Origin: Erythrophleum ivorense
Lineage: Eukaryota > Streptophyta > Magnoliopsida > Fabales > Fabaceae
Assembly: GCA_026724425.1 (NCBI GenBank)
Contig: JAIUCV010001140.1
Location: 107,428 to 171,427, forward strand
Reading direction: 5' to 3'
DNA length: 64,000 nucleotides
Program-made: the position numbers and the translations under genes
Notes under the pieces: model-generated
Database searches by the model: none
What the model was told of the DNA's origin: nothing
The model's input: only the letters and a program-made list of their open reading frames with translations
Shown here: positions 11,563 to 24,735 of the stretch, piece after piece
Numbering within the stretch: position 1 is the stretch's first letter
Layout: every line of letters starts with the position of its first letter

Positions 11563-14500
11563 GATTTGTCATGCATCTAGAGCTTATTGAGAGATTTCTA
11601 GAAAGCTAAAGTGGGTATTATTTAGAGGTCTACAGAATATTTGGTGAATTTTTGAAGTTGGCAAATTTTCTAGTTTTAGTTCAGTGTACTGTTCATCTGG
11701 TTTGAATTTTGTTCTGTCATTCTTCCGGCAATTAATGTCTAATTGCCACTAAATTTTGTAAGGAGAAAATAGACCTTTACAGTGACGTGTGCCAATTGGA
11801 AGCACCTCATTTGGATGTCTTGAGAGAGAGATATGAATTTTTGAACTTGCTATTATATTATTGGCCCACCTCCAGACCCTATTACTATTTGATTGATTTT
11901 CAGAGTCTGAATTCTCTTGGATTGGTCTAAATCTATTTTTAACATCAATAGCTTTCCAAATTGGTACATATGACATAGATTGGATTTTTGTGGAATTAAT
12001 TATGAATTTTCAAAATTTATATCAATAAGCTGTATCATATTTCTAGGTCGCTTGACTTCCCTGCATTTTTATCGTCAAACATGGTTGAGATGAGATTTTC
12101 ATGGCTGGGACTATTTTTACTATAAAGTTAACATCTAGTGCTTTCTAGAATGCTATGGTTTGTGTGATTTTGATTTTTCTACATTTAGTTATGATTTTTC
12201 AAAATTTCCCTTGAAATCTATCCCTGTATATCCACCAAGAATGAAGGGAATTTTGGGGTTTTTGACTCTTGATCCACGGTTTGTGCTAATTTTTGAGAAT
12301 GTTATAATTTGTATGAATGAAAAATAATTATAGAATGTTGTTGGTGAGTTCATGGGGCCCCAGAGATGCGAAATGAAAAATTTATCCGCTACACAATGTA
12401 ACTTAATTCATTATTTTAATGCATTTTCTTGGGATTTCTTTGAAGAATTGTATAATCTCACTTGCATAAAAGAGGATCAATATTAGAAATAATATGGTAT
12501 TACTTTAAGGATATCCAATCCCATTTCTCAGAGGCCCAACATTAATTTTGTACAAACCTAATTTAAATAGACTCTTATAGCTTGGCCCAACCACCTAAAA
12601 GTTTAAACCTACTTGGATTTGGGCCTTTATGTAACACCATAACTTTCTAGCTTATCTCATGCTACTTCCAAGATTCATACATGTATTTCATGAGGAAGCA
12701 AGGAAGAATGACTTTAAAATAATGAATTTTCTTGCGTTGCATAGCGTATAATTTTTTCTTTCAAAGTCCCATGGGCCATATAGACTTATGTATCACATTC
12801 TCATATTTAATTACATAAATACAAGTTAAATCTATCACCAAAAGTGGCCTAGAACTTGTGCAAGGCAAGGGAATATATAAAATTTATGATAGTAGCCTTG
12901 GGCAGAATTTTTCCTTTTCTGTCACAAACTTTGAAAAATCATAACTAACTCTAGAAAAATTGAAATCAAGCATTCTTTACCATTCTGAAACTCTACAGAT
13001 GTCTACTTTATACTAAAAATATGTCCAAGCCATGAGACATCATACAGAAGATGTTTGACATTCAAAAAGATGTAGAGGTCAGACTAGCTATTGGTACTAG
13101 TACAGGTTTCTACTATAAATTTCAAAATATCCAATTAATTCCACAAAAAACCAATCCATGTAAATGATATTAATCTGGAAAGCTACAGATGTTAGCTAGA
13201 GGGAAAAATAATTCTAGACCAGTTTAGGCACATCCAGGCATCGAAAACTAATCAAACAATAACCTGGGTCAGTCTAGACGCCTAATACTAGGCAGAAACT
13301 TTAAAAATTCATATCTCCCTCTCTAGACATCCACATTGAGTGCTTCTTGTTGATACAACTCACTGGGAATGTCTACTTTCTCTCTATAAAATTTTGTGAC
13401 AATTGGACATCATTTGCCCCCTAAGTGATAGAATTCATTTTTGGACCTGAGTGAATAGTACCCTAAACCAATTTCAGTATTTTTCTCAACTTTGAAAATT
13501 CATCAAATATTTCATAGACCACCAAAAATTCTGTACTTTAACTTCTCAAAAAGCTCTCAATAAACTCTAATTGTATTCCAAGTCTCAGATCAAGAAGAAC
13601 TCATTTGGACAAAAAGTGGTATAGATTTCCAATATGGTCAATTTTTGCTCCATATAAGATACCAAAGTATCCAAATGACTTCCCTTGATGTTTGGCACCC
13701 TTGGACAAGTTTAAAAGTATGAATATGACTTATATGAACTATCTAAGTGGTCTCAAACCTCATGCATCTCAATTTAGCTATTCCTCTTCCAATTATACAC
13801 AATTGCACAAAGCCATCAAAGCACTAAGCTTGCCATTACATGCTTAATTTACATTCTAACATTTCCATAATATAATTTCTCATTTGTACATAATACATTA
13901 ACATAATTATACATGCGCATAAGGTCACAAGACATATACAATAATAGATTACATCATTTGCCATTCCTAAGACTTTTAAAGTAACAAAATTTAAACTCTT
14001 TCTTATCACAATTTCACCTTCCAAGGTGTAAGTTTCCATTAGCATATCTATTTGGTACACCTAACATGTTAAAACATTGGAAAGGAGGGAATGAGATTAA
14101 AAGAATTCCAATAGCTCATCTCCCTTTCAATCACACATAAAAGATGCAAAATAAGTCTTACAAATGCATGCATGGGCATATTTACATGTGCAATCATTCA
14201 AAAGACATTTTCAACATTTGACAAGTCATACATAGCATACAAAGGCTTGCCAAATAAGTGGATTAGCCTCACCCATTCACTTGTAGATTTTGGACTTGCC
14301 TCACTAATTCTTTAAGAGGTTTTTAACTCAATCTTACTATTGGGAATCAACCTCACTTTTAGGAGACTCTTTACTTTGTCTCAACCAATTCTAAGGAATC
14401 TTGGCTCATCCTCACCATGGCTAAGAGTTCTTGGCTTCACCATACTCAAGCAAACCAAAGCAAGTATCATAAACATCATTTAGAAATATAATACATCATC

Positions 14501-14566
14501 ATGGTACGGTGGAGTAAGAGCTCATACTAGAACATTTTTCATGGCTTAAAATACACATACACACAT

Positions 14567-14767
14567 TTAAAGACAAGCCAAGCATATAATCATGCATGAA
14601 AGAAGGAGGAGTGAGCTACCATGGATGCAATCACACACTTTTCTCCTTGAAACAATGCTCCCTTCCTCAGCCTCACACACACAAAGGTGTAGGATTAGTT
14701 TCTCTTGGCCTAAACATAATTTATGGAAGCCAATTAGGTTCATGAAGTTAATTCTAAGGCCACACAT
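14567..14767 (-). CDS. Short sense ORF in LTR A4 (66 codons, hypothetical)
   Basis: This is the counterpart of the 3265-3465 ORF in A2, with the same length, the same N-terminus (MCGLRINFMNLIGFHK) and scattered substitutions. It is not retained in A1 or A11. It is a weak candidate, recorded only because of the pairwise conservation. Confidence 0.12.
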   Translation of the reverse strand: MCGLRINFMNLIGFHKLCLGQEKLILHLCVCEAEEGSIVSRRKVCDCIHGSSLLLLSCMIICLACL

Positions 14768-15766
14768 CTTCCTTAAATACTAACTTGGTCTATTAACCTC
14801 TTTATGGTTCCAAGAATGTACCTAATGAAGCAACACCCATCAAATGAGTTCAAGGCTCCATTCTTTCATTTCATATATGATTCTTGACTCCTTTTAAGTC
14901 TCTTGGAGTCATCACACAATTAAAACAAAGAGCCTAACTACATGTTTCTTCTTTAGGTCATATTATGGAACCTAAGACACTAATTCATTCTCCAGGCCTC
15001 CGAAATTTTCTCTAAAGTTTTTCCCTCATTTTCATTCATCATATATGACTCAAAAATGGGCTTGAAAAAAATTAAAACTCTCTCTAGGTGTCTCAACCCC
15101 CTTTGGCCGAGACTATGCACCCTTTAGCCTCCATGGATGTTTACTTTGTTTTCTTGATGAAGGATGCATATAGGGAGACTTCTAGGGATCTTAGAAACTC
15201 ATTTAAACATTCATTTAAGCCGAGAAATAATTACATCAAATCAAATTTTCAAGGAAACCCATGAAACCCTAGGTTTGCTATCTTAAAAATCAATGGCTAT
15301 TAATTGAATTTATTTGCATATTCTTACTCTCCTCCCTTAAATTTATAAAATTCACCGTTGGTTCTGCCTAAAATTCAAGCTCTCTTGCATCTACATACAT
15401 GGGGCGTAATAGGGAGAAGAATGGAGAGGAAGTAGCCACCATGGGATGGAAGATTTACCTTTTTTTTCATATTTTCTTGCATGATTCTCACTTTCCTTGG
15501 CCTCCTCTCTTCAAATCCAAATTTTCCCCTCTTGTGCTAACCTCAAAATAGCACTAAAAACCTCAATAAAACTATGGAAAGAAAGAGGAGAAGGAGGAGA
15601 AGAAGTTTGGTGAAGGAAAGTGCTTGAAAAATCAAGATTTTCATACCTTTCTTGCCTTGCTTTACCCCTTCTTCTTGCCTCCTCTTGTGCGCCTCATCCT
15701 TAGGGTTTCTCTCTGGTTTAGGGCAGAAACAAGTGTGACTAAATGAAGTGAGGATGTGGGGTGCCT

Positions 15767-15776
15767 CATATATATA
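15767..15776 (-). promoter_or_regulatory. TATA box of LTR A4
   Basis: CTATATATATGAGG on the minus strand, about 0.6 kb into the LTR, at the same position as in A2, A7 and A11. Confidence 0.55.
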
Positions 15777-18058
15777 GGGAGGTTTACGGAAGACTTTTAA
15801 AAAATTCTCATTTTACCTTTCGTTCTTGGCATTTTCGTTTCTAACTTGTTTTAGCTCCTTTTTGAGAACCATCTTTTTCATTATAAAATTTAGATTTCCA
15901 ATTTAATAAAATGCCTTTGGAATCACTTAAATCATAGTTAAAACCTTTCCAAATGAATCTGTCAAAGTTTAGGTATACTGACATTAGAAAACATCTACCG
16001 GAGGGGTTTTAACTGTTTCGGGGCTTCCCATGGTTTTCAAGGCCTCTGAGAACCTTGGAGAACTTAAAAATTTCCTTTAAAAGGCCCTTCTATGAAAATT
16101 CTAAAATTTACTCAAAATGACAAAAATGCCCTTTATGTTTCATGAACTTTTCGTCATAATTTGTTTTTCGATTCTAGCTCTGTTTTTCTTTCCGTCTAAG
16201 CCTAGGATTCTCATTATTAGGGGTCTAGAATACTTTCCAAATTTTTTGGGACCTTAACTAAGTCATTTCAGGGGACTTCCTTTTGTATCTGGTGAATTTC
16301 ATACATTTATAGAGAAACTGTACGTTACGTTTCTCGCGTTTTCTCTCATTTTTAAAGAACCGGATATTACACTTTAGGATAGCCCAAGACCTAACTTAAA
16401 CGCTAAAAACCCTTCTCCCTTACTTCATTATGCAAAAACACTTAGAGCCCAAAAGGAATTTTAGTTGTCTAAGATGAAGGCTAGGGTTTCCTACATATTT
16501 TCATAATTTCTCCCTTCTAGAGTCAAAAATCAGCTAAGGTAACCTTCATGAAGCTTAATCCTCTCTTCTTCCTCCATTTAGGCTAATTGGTTTTCCATTT
16601 GGAGCATTTTCAGCCATATCCAAATTTGAAATGTATTGTTTTGTGTTCTCATGGTGGAATTTTAGAGGTTGAGGCTAAGAGTATTGTTGAGTAAGTATCT
16701 ACCCCTCATTTGGATGCATTTTCTGCTAGATAATGGTCCCAATTTGGTATGGGTTCTAATTCTGTATGAAAATACCTAAGTTTTAAAGTGAAATGTTGTG
16801 GTTTCCAGTGAGGGAAAGCTAAAATCTGAAATTAGAATTCATTGGTGGTTAGGTAAGTAACCTCTAAGTAGTTATTGATAGTTTAACTCTTTGGGTATCT
16901 AATTTGTTGCTATAAATGATGATAACTATGCTTATCTTAGGCTTAGTGTGCATTTAGATCATGATGGTAGTTAGAGGATGAGTCATTGGCTTCATTGAGG
17001 TAACCAGGGTTAATTCTTCTAATTCTATGTATATGCTCATTTTAATATGATATTTGTTACACTTGTATGATTTTGAAATGCTAAATGATTGGTTGGCTAT
17101 TTGATTATTGTTGTTAGGGACCCTGAGTGAGTCCATAGTGGAGCTGTGGTACAGTTGCCACCCATGCATCATGCTTTGATCGAGCCCTAGGTTGTGATCA
17201 AACCCCTGAATGCACTAAGCTCATGTTGTACTCAATGGGAGTTGGTGCCATGGACGAGTCTCTCTCAGTGTTATTGGCCTTTAACATGTTGTATGTGATT
17301 GTTGGATGGGATAGTAGTCACTTGTAGCTCAACTAGTTCATTTGCTAATTGAATTGATAATTCTGGTATTTGATGATATGAAAGTGTATTATGTTGATTA
17401 ATCTATACATATATATAAAATTTGCCTCTTGTTACTGAGATTGTATATCTCACCTTGATTGTGGGCTAACATTTTTAGGGACCAAACCACTTAGTGGCAA
17501 GGAGAAATTAATGGCAGCATAATGTATGGTTGGTAGCATATAGGTCTAAAAACCTTGTCAAATTGAGTTTGTGTAATAAGAATACTAGTTTTTATGCATT
17601 TGCCATATTGCATCATGAATTGCCAAGTATAGGGACTGTTTATGTAATATAATTGCCATGGGATTCAACATTGTGATCATAATTGACTAATAATTGATGA
17701 ATGACTTGATCTTTTATTAGCATTAAGTATTAGCCCTATAAACATTTGTGGTAGAACCATTTTTGCTATCATAGAATGGGATTTTCAAAGGTCCTAAATA
17801 TCATAGGGATTGTTAGAATAGTTAAATTTCTGATGGTGCATAGTTTAAGGTTTTAGTTTATCTTAACTTTAACTGGCCTTCTTTTGAGTATTTTAAGTCC
17901 TTGTAACCTTAAAATGGATGTTTTTAATAAAGAGTAGAATCTAAATTTTATAATAAAGCTATTGCTTTCAAAAAATATAAAGAAATGAGTTCAAACAGTG
18001 GAATCAAAGTATAAGGGCAAAATTGAAATTTCTAAAAGTTGTAAACCCCAACTTTTTG

Positions 18059-18068
18059 TATAAATAGG
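18059..18068 (+). promoter_or_regulatory. TATA box of LTR A5
   Basis: TATAAATAGG lies just upstream of a pyrimidine-rich stretch ('actccacccttcttc'), which fits a plant core promoter. It occupies the slot where other A LTRs have TATATATA. Confidence 0.45.
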
Positions 18069-19427
18069 ACTCCACCCTTCTTCTTTCTCATTTTAGCTAA
18101 CATACATAATTTCAAAACAAGACCTAAGAGATATGACAAAAGAGGAAAGAAGGGATGAGGAAGAAGGCTACATAAGGTAAGTTTATATGCTAATTTTGCC
18201 TATGATGCTATTATGAACTCTTTCTTACTCTTTCTCCTCTTTCTCTTAGTGGTTTTGTTTTCTAAAAGAGTGAGTTTTGTGGCAAAACTTTTAAATGGAG
18301 AAGCTTCTTTAAGGAAACAAATTTTAGCAAAATATTCTCTATCAAGAGTACTTTCAAGCGATGTATAATTTGGGTTAAGAAGACTTATGTAATCTTGGAA
18401 CTTAGCCACTCTATGTTTCAGCAAAGAGAGGGAGGAAAGAGAGGAGATTTGTGTTTGATGAGATCTTAATGAAAACAAGGGTTTTAAAAGGGCGCAGAGT
18501 AAGATTATACAAGTGGAATTACATGAGAAGCCATAAAATGAAAGATAGGGCACCTAGGGATTTTGTCGCACCTTGGAAGTTATGGAACCTTAGGAAGATG
18601 TATTAAGCCTCATAAGACCAAATTTGGACTAGAAAAGAGCCAAAAATACTCCACATGTGTCAAGCACCTCACAAAAAGTGACAAAACTCCACGTTGGGCA
18701 AGAAGGGTGCTAGTATCAACCAAGCTATAGAATGAGTACCTAAGGATTACTTTCATGAGTTTTAAGGTTCTAAAAGGCTTAAATGTGATGAATAAACACT
18801 AATAGAACCATTGGATTGAATTTAGAAGCCATATTTTGAAAAGTAAAATTTTAGAGTTCAAAAAGGCCTAAAGAAGCAACTCAACTTTTAGCTTGTTTAA
18901 TCATGTAAATGTGATAGCCATAATGCGGTCTATTAGAGTTATATGGCTCATATTAAATGAGATTTTGGAACCTAGAAAGTGAAATATAAGAGTTACCTCG
19001 TAAGGGGCCTCATATGATTTAAAGATGTATATTGAGTTCTAATGAGATTAGGTGCTAACAATATAAGATAGAATGAATCCTAATGAGTTTATTGCATCTG
19101 AATTAATGTATTTAGGCCAAGCTAGAGCAACTCCTTTCTTATATGTATGGGAACCCAAGGAAAAGCAAGATGCAAAAGTGAAGAGTCAAGGGGTTAGTGG
19201 TGCACCATAATTCCTAGCTTTACAAGGTAGTGCTCTCTCCCTATCTTGCATGTATTTGAGTGTTTAAATAAGTTAAGATACTTGTATGTTTGTTTGCTTA
19301 ATAATTTCATGAGCATGTTTTGAGTTAGCTTCTATCTTGAATTTCATGCATGTTAAAGCTATGTTTCAGCTCCTAGCTCCTTATGGCAAGGAATTGAGTA
19401 CAACAACTCTTCCTTGGCCCAGAGTTG

Positions 19428-22400
19428 TGTAACACCATCATTTCTAGCTCATACCCATCATGCCTCACACGCTCATATGAGATATAAGAAGAATAAAGTG
19501 AGATTTTTCTCATTGGAATCTTATACTTTCTTAATATTGTGGCATAGGGTTAAAAATGCATTTCAGTGTTACATGGACCATGTGAGCTCATTCTATGCTT
19601 CCTCATATTTAATTGCACCATTACAACTCATTGCAATCCCAAAAACATGCTTTGAACCCATGGAAACTAAAAAAGGATATGAGACATGTAGATTCATTTT
19701 CGGCAGACTTGGCCTCATTTCTGGGCAAAGTTTGGAAAATCACAATTAAATCTAGAAAAATAGAAAACATGTGATCTCGGTCATTCTTGAAATTTTATAA
19801 TGTCTAATTAATACTAAAAATATGTAGCAGCCTTAAAATCCCACACACAAAGCGTTTGACACACGAAATCAACTGCAGGTCGGAGGGGTTCCTGATACTA
19901 TCACAGTTTACTGATATGAACTTCAAAAATGTCTAACTAATTCCACAAAAATCGAATGCTTGCAAATGATACCACTATGAAAATATGTGGATGTTAAATA
20001 GAGAGGAAAAATTTTTCAGATCATTTCATCAAGCCAAACTCCCGGAAATCGATGGAACAGTACCTCGGGTCAGGCAAGATGACTGATACTGGGCAAGAAC
20101 TTCAAAATTGTATATCTTCCTCTATAGACCTCCAAATGAGGTGATCTAAGTGGTCACAGAAATCTTATGACCTCTAGTTTATGCATGTAAAATTTCATAA
20201 TCATTGGACACCATTTGGCCATCAAGTGACACAGAATTCAAAACTGCCAGCATGAACAGTACCCATACCAGAATCCATGAAAAATCCCAACTTTGAAAAT
20301 TCATCAAATATTCTCTAGGTCTCCAAAAATTATGATCTTTAGCTTCCCAAAAAGCTCTTAATGAGACCTAATTGCATGCCAAGTTTCAGGCAAGACTAAC
20401 TCATTTGGCCAAAAAATAGCATAGGGTTCCATTATGGTCAATTTTGGCTCCATATTGGGTACAAAAATTGCCAAATGGATTCCCCTTGGTCTTGGCACCT
20501 TTTGGACAAGTTTAAAAGCATATTTTAGACTTGTGTGAGCTGCCCAAATGGTCCCAAACCTCATGCATCTCATTTTGGCCATTCAACCCACATTTATACA
20601 CATTTGCATCAAACTTTCAATTTGCATAACTTGGCATTACATACCCAAATTCATTTCTAAAGTTCATACATCATATCCATATATGTATACATCACATAAT
20701 ATTATATTTACATGTGTTTCAAGGGTCATGTGCCATTTACAATAATCATATACATCATTGAACATCATTATGGTTCAAAAAGAATACAAACTAGGCCTAG
20801 GCTCGTCAATCTTCTTCTTTCATGGTTGTTGGCTCCCTTCACCATAGCTACTTGGTCCACCTAGCATATTAGAGCATTAGAGAGGAGGGGATGAGATTCA
20901 AAGAATCCCAATAGCTCATCTCCCATTTAATCACACATAATATGTACAAAGCAAGTTTTTCAAATGCATGTATGGAAAAATGGAAGTCATGGACATTTTC
21001 AAAGCAACCTTGGCATGTGAATCAATCATGCAAGACATTCAAGAGTTCCCCAAGTATTTGGATTAGCCTCACACTTCTCCTCATAGATTTTGGACTTGCC
21101 TCACCCATTCTTTAAGAGCTTTGGACTCAACCATACTCTTGGGAGCCAACTTTGCTTTTGGGAGACTTTTTGCTATGTCTCAACCAAGCTCAAGGGTTCT
21201 TAGCTCATCCTCACCAAAGGGAAGAGTTCTTGGCCTCTCCTCACTCAAGCAAACTCATACAAATATCATAGATTCATTTAAAACATAACATGGCATCAAG
21301 GATCATGAAATATAAAGGCATGCTAGCATACTTTTCTTAGCTTGAAAATACACATACACACATTCTAAAACAAGCTAAACACACATCCATGCATGAGAGA
21401 AGGTGGAGAGAGCTACCTTGCTTGCATTTACACACTTTTTCCTTAAGTCTTGACTCCTCTCCCTTGACCTCACACACCCAAGGAGGTAGAGACCATTTCT
21501 CTTAGCCTAGACACACCAAAAGAAATATGAATTACTCATGGGAACAAGCCTTGGCATTATACACACTTTACATGATGCTACTTTGGTTTATGGCTCCATT
21601 ATGCTTCCATAAGGCACTTAATGAAGCAACTTTAAGAATTCATGATCTTGGCTCCCTTCTCTCCTTTAATCTATGATTCTTGACTCCATTTAGACTCCTT
21701 GGAGTCATCACACAATTATTTTAAAGAGCCTAACTAGGAGTTGCTTCATTATGCTACATTATGGAGCCTACACTTCCATCTCACTATCTAGGGCTTCTAA
21801 AATTTTTCCAAGGCTCCCTCTCATCCTCTTCCATCCTACATGACTCAAAAATAAGCTTGAAACAAATTAAAACTTCCCCTTGGTACTCTTTCTAGCCTAG
21901 GTCGACATTATGGAAGTATTTGGGGTTCAAGGGGTTTCCAATTTTTCCTTGATGGGAGAGTCACTTGGGAGGCTTCTTAGAGGTCTTAGGAGCTCAATCA
22001 AACACTCATATATGCTAGGGAATGCATGAATCAAATCAGTTTTTGCAATCCCTTCAAATGCACTACACTTTTTCTACTTAGAGTTCATTAATTATTCTTG
22101 CAATTTCTTTGCTTTCTTGGATGGGAGGTGCATGTGGGAAGCTTTCTAGGGGTCTTAGGAGCATGTTTAAACATTCAATTAAGTCTAAGAACATTCATAT
22201 AAGATCAGATTTGCAAGGGAGCATTTGGATCCCTAATGGTTCTATCTTGTCTCCTAATGCTCCTTTCTTGATTCTATTGGTTCATTCTTAATCCTTGCCA
22301 TCTAAAACCTCTAATCCCTCCATAAAATGGACAGAAATCAGCCCATAAGAATTGGGCTCATGGTGTCCAAATTCGTGCAAGAGGAAGGGGGAGGAAGGAA

Positions 22401-23316
22401 CTACCAAAGAATGGAAGTTTTACCTTGTTTTCTTGCTTTCTCTTGGTTGCTTTTCACTTGGCTAGCCTCCCCTCACCAAATCCGAAAATTCCACCTCTGT
22501 TCTGCCTTCAAAACAGCACCAAATTAAATGCCAAAACCATGAGAAGGAAGAGGAAGAAGAGGGGAAGAAGTTTAACAAGGCAAGGAGTAGGAAAAAGTGG
22601 CTAAAACTTGCATTTTTCAAAGCTTCTTCTTCCTTCCTTGGCCTCCCCTCTTGTGCGCCACTCTTAGCCCTTTTTAATTCTGTTTTAACGTATGGGAGAG
22701 TGGGTGAGGAGATCTGAGTAGAGGAGGGACGTTTTTTATAAGCTAGGGATTCATTTAAGCAACTTTCAGAATTTGCAATTTAGTCCCTCTTTGTAGTTTT
22801 ATTCGTTTGGGCTCATTTCAACTCCTTTTTGAAAATTGTCTTTTTCATCATATTTATTAGGCTCTTAATCATAAGAATTGCCTTTGGAATCACTCAAAAA
22901 GGATCTAAAATCATTCCGAACTGTTCGGTCAAAGTTTTAGTCGACCTTTGCCGAAATCGCTCACCGGAGGGGTTTCAACTGTTCTAGGGGTTCCCATGGT
23001 TTTCAGGGCCTTTGAGAACCCCGGAAAGCTCAAATTTTTCATTTAAAAAGCTCTCCTGTGAGTTTTCAAAATTTTCCAAAAATTACAAAAATACCCCTAC
23101 TTTCTTCGGCAAATTTTCTGAGCTCTTCAGGCTCTGGTTTTTGGACATCTCAAACATCAAATCCTTATTTTCTAATATTTAAAATTTTATCATAATTTTA
23201 GTTGGCCCCAATTCCTTCTATTTCGTGGACTTCCTTTTATATTTGGCCCATTTCTGACATTTACGGAGAAACCGAACATTGCGTTTCTCACATTTACAGA
23301 GGAACCGAATGTTACA
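19428..23316 (-). mobile_element. Solo LTR family A, copy A6, TSD AGTTG/AGTTA
   Basis: This is a complete 3889-bp minus-strand LTR, TGTAACACC ... AATGTTACA on the plus strand. The flanks are AGTTG (19423-19427) and AGTTA (23317-23321), a 4/5 duplication. It has no internal domain. A minus-strand short ORF (20358-20582) matches those in A1, A3 and A11. It lies within the older A5 in the opposite orientation, creating an inverted repeat. Confidence 0.93.
20358..20582 (-). CDS. Short sense ORF in LTR A6 (74 codons, hypothetical)
   Basis: Unrecognised. It is closely similar to the A11 ORF (63549-63812) over the stretch from MRCMRFGTIWA to PNELVLP, then runs about ten codons further because of a one-base difference near the stop. 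It is in the sense orientation of its LTR. Function unknown; it may simply be recent common ancestry. Confidence 0.2.
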   Translation of the reverse strand: MAKMRCMRFGTIWAAHTSLKYAFKLVQKVPRPRGIHLAIFVPNMEPKLTIMEPYAIFWPNELVLPETWHAIRSH

Positions 23317-24529
23317 AGTTAAGTTTAATTGAGCTTAGCTAGGATGTTTTGATGCCATGACTTAATGAGAATTGAAGTTTCATGCTAAATGTTATGTTTG
23401 AGCTATTTGACATCCATGAACAACATGCTTGCATTTCCTCATTGCATTCATTGTATGTATTGATATAGATTGAGATTTGCTATTAAGATTTTTCTAAGAA
23501 TCTCATTCCATTCATCTCCCACAACCCATGACAAGTTCCTTAAGCAAGGAGAAAGAAATTGAGAAGAGCTAGAGTTTAGAATGGATGTATAAGAAGCTTG
23601 TGATGTAACTTATGTATTTAATGATGTATGAGACACTTTAATGATGAACTCTTATGTGTATGACAAGGATATGTAATGGCAACATGTGTATGAGTTTAAG
23701 AACATAAATATATGCCATTTTGATGCATGAGTTGGCCTTTAGTACATGATTTCATATATGAGATGCTATATGCCCATATGCATAATTAGATGTGGGATTG
23801 TGAATTTTTTATGCTAGCCATATTTTGTGTAATGTTCTTATATAAATGAGGCATGAATGAATTTAAACTTGTTTAGACCAAGAGATTGCAATTTAGAGGC
23901 CAAATGAACCATTTTGGAATTAAATTTTAGTATAAATAAGTCATAAATTGCACTTCTATCCTTAATAGCCCAAATGACCTAATTTAGGGCTAAAATTTGG
24001 TGAGCGTCTAGAAAATTTATAGTGTTTTCTAATAAGCCAAAGATGGTATTTTTCTAATCTCTATAGAATATTTGATGAATTTCAAAGTTAGGCCCAAAAA
24101 CTAAAATTATGTAGTTACTATTCACTCTAGTGCAACCTTGGTTTTCTTGACTTTTGAAAGGCCAAATAGATTCATTTTTATTTAAAATTTTTATAGCATA
24201 AAGTTCAAATCATAAGCTATAGACACCTAATTTACATAAATTGAAATTATATAATTGAAGTTATGAATTTTTAAAATTTTAAGCCTTATTATGTAAATGT
24301 GGATATATAGCTCCCATATGCAAATGGATCTCATATTTTGGTCATATAGATCAAAACAAACCTGTCAATGGTAGCCATGAGTGAAAAAGAAAAGGAATTC
24401 AAATTGTGACCCCTACAGTTCCAATTGATGTACAAATGGGGCAACCATTATCAAAAATTTAGTTGCGATTGTAAATTTGTTGCCTTAGGAATGAAGTTAT
24501 ATGAATTTGGCCTTATGAAGTATGTTACG

Positions 24530-24735
24530 ACATAAGTTGATTTAACACTTAGATATAAACTTTAATTCATTTGATTAGGTGTAAATCACAATTTAATGTA
24601 ATCGCCAATATATTAGGAGTCTAGGTGTATAACTAGTAAGGAATTTTTTTTTCATTCACGATTGTCAATACTAGACAAGATTAGTGATCTTTTACTAATT
24701 TGTAATATAATGCCTACCAGGTCATCTTCCAAGGA
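24530..24735. other. Unassigned AT-rich spacer
   Basis: About 200 bp between the end of A5 and the B-3 LTR. It is AT-rich with no motif, ORF or clear family membership. It joins 27548-27833 once B-3 is removed, so both may belong to the unclassified retroelement at 38614-40740. Confidence 0.5.

Larger units (their letters stand above)
6068..12504 (+). mobile_element. LTR family A, copy A3 (3' LTR of the pol-bearing element), interrupted by a B LTR
   Basis: It starts TGTAACGAACG right after the polypurine tract and ends near TATGGTATTACT at 12504 (the family end is GTATTACA, so the last base has changed). After removing the nested B LTR and one target copy the LTR is about 3.6 kb. It contains the family purine-rich leader, several GGTAAG-type sites (for example 6745), the hairpin near 11068-11090 and a short sense ORF (11344-11562). 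The matching 5' LTR and most of the coding region are not in the window. Confidence 0.85.
12630..16371 (-). mobile_element. Solo LTR family A, copy A4, TSD CTTTA
   Basis: This is a complete 3742-bp LTR on the minus strand. On the plus strand it starts TGTAACACC and ends GATATTACA. CTTTA is duplicated exactly at 12625-12629 and 16372-16376. It shows the TATA box (15767-15776), donor-like GGTA sites, the hairpin near 14092-14115 and the terminal TTATGGTGTTACA of the family, read on the minus strand. It has no internal region, hence it is a solo LTR. It serves as the reference copy for family A. Confidence 0.96.
12505..17755 (+). mobile_element. Old, degenerate LTR family B, copy B-2, split by A4
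   Basis: The pieces 12505-12629 and 16377-17755 join across the A4 insertion. They match family B in order: 'ggcccaac' phrases, AAGGTAACCTTC near 16540, the two GGTAAG sites near 16690 and 16850, the conserved block (17117-17290) and the TGAGATTGTATATCTCACC hairpin (17439-17457). The CpG module array and proper ends cannot be seen, and the right boundary is approximate: A-like sequence takes over near 17755. It is older than the other B copies by divergence and by hosting A4. Confidence 0.7.
17755..24529 (+). mobile_element. Old, degenerate LTR family A, copy A5, split by A6
   Basis: The pieces 17755-19427 and 23317 to about 24529 join across A6. The left piece starts inside the U3 (5' truncated) and has TATAAATAGG at 18059-18068, followed by a purine-rich leader and an AAGGTAAGTTTATATG donor-like site near 18176. 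The right piece continues with 'aagaatctcattcc' (near 23496) and ends near 'ttatgaagtatgttacga', a decayed form of the family terminus. Divergence from other A copies is high. No coding sequence is seen. Confidence 0.65.

Noticed and set aside
18200..18553. 117-codon minus-strand ORF in A5
   Set aside because: It is antisense to the purine-rich leader of a degenerate LTR, with no counterpart in other A copies.
19414..19749. 111-codon plus-strand ORF across the left junction of A6
   Set aside because: It starts in A5 and runs into A6 antisense. A frame spanning an insertion junction is not a gene.
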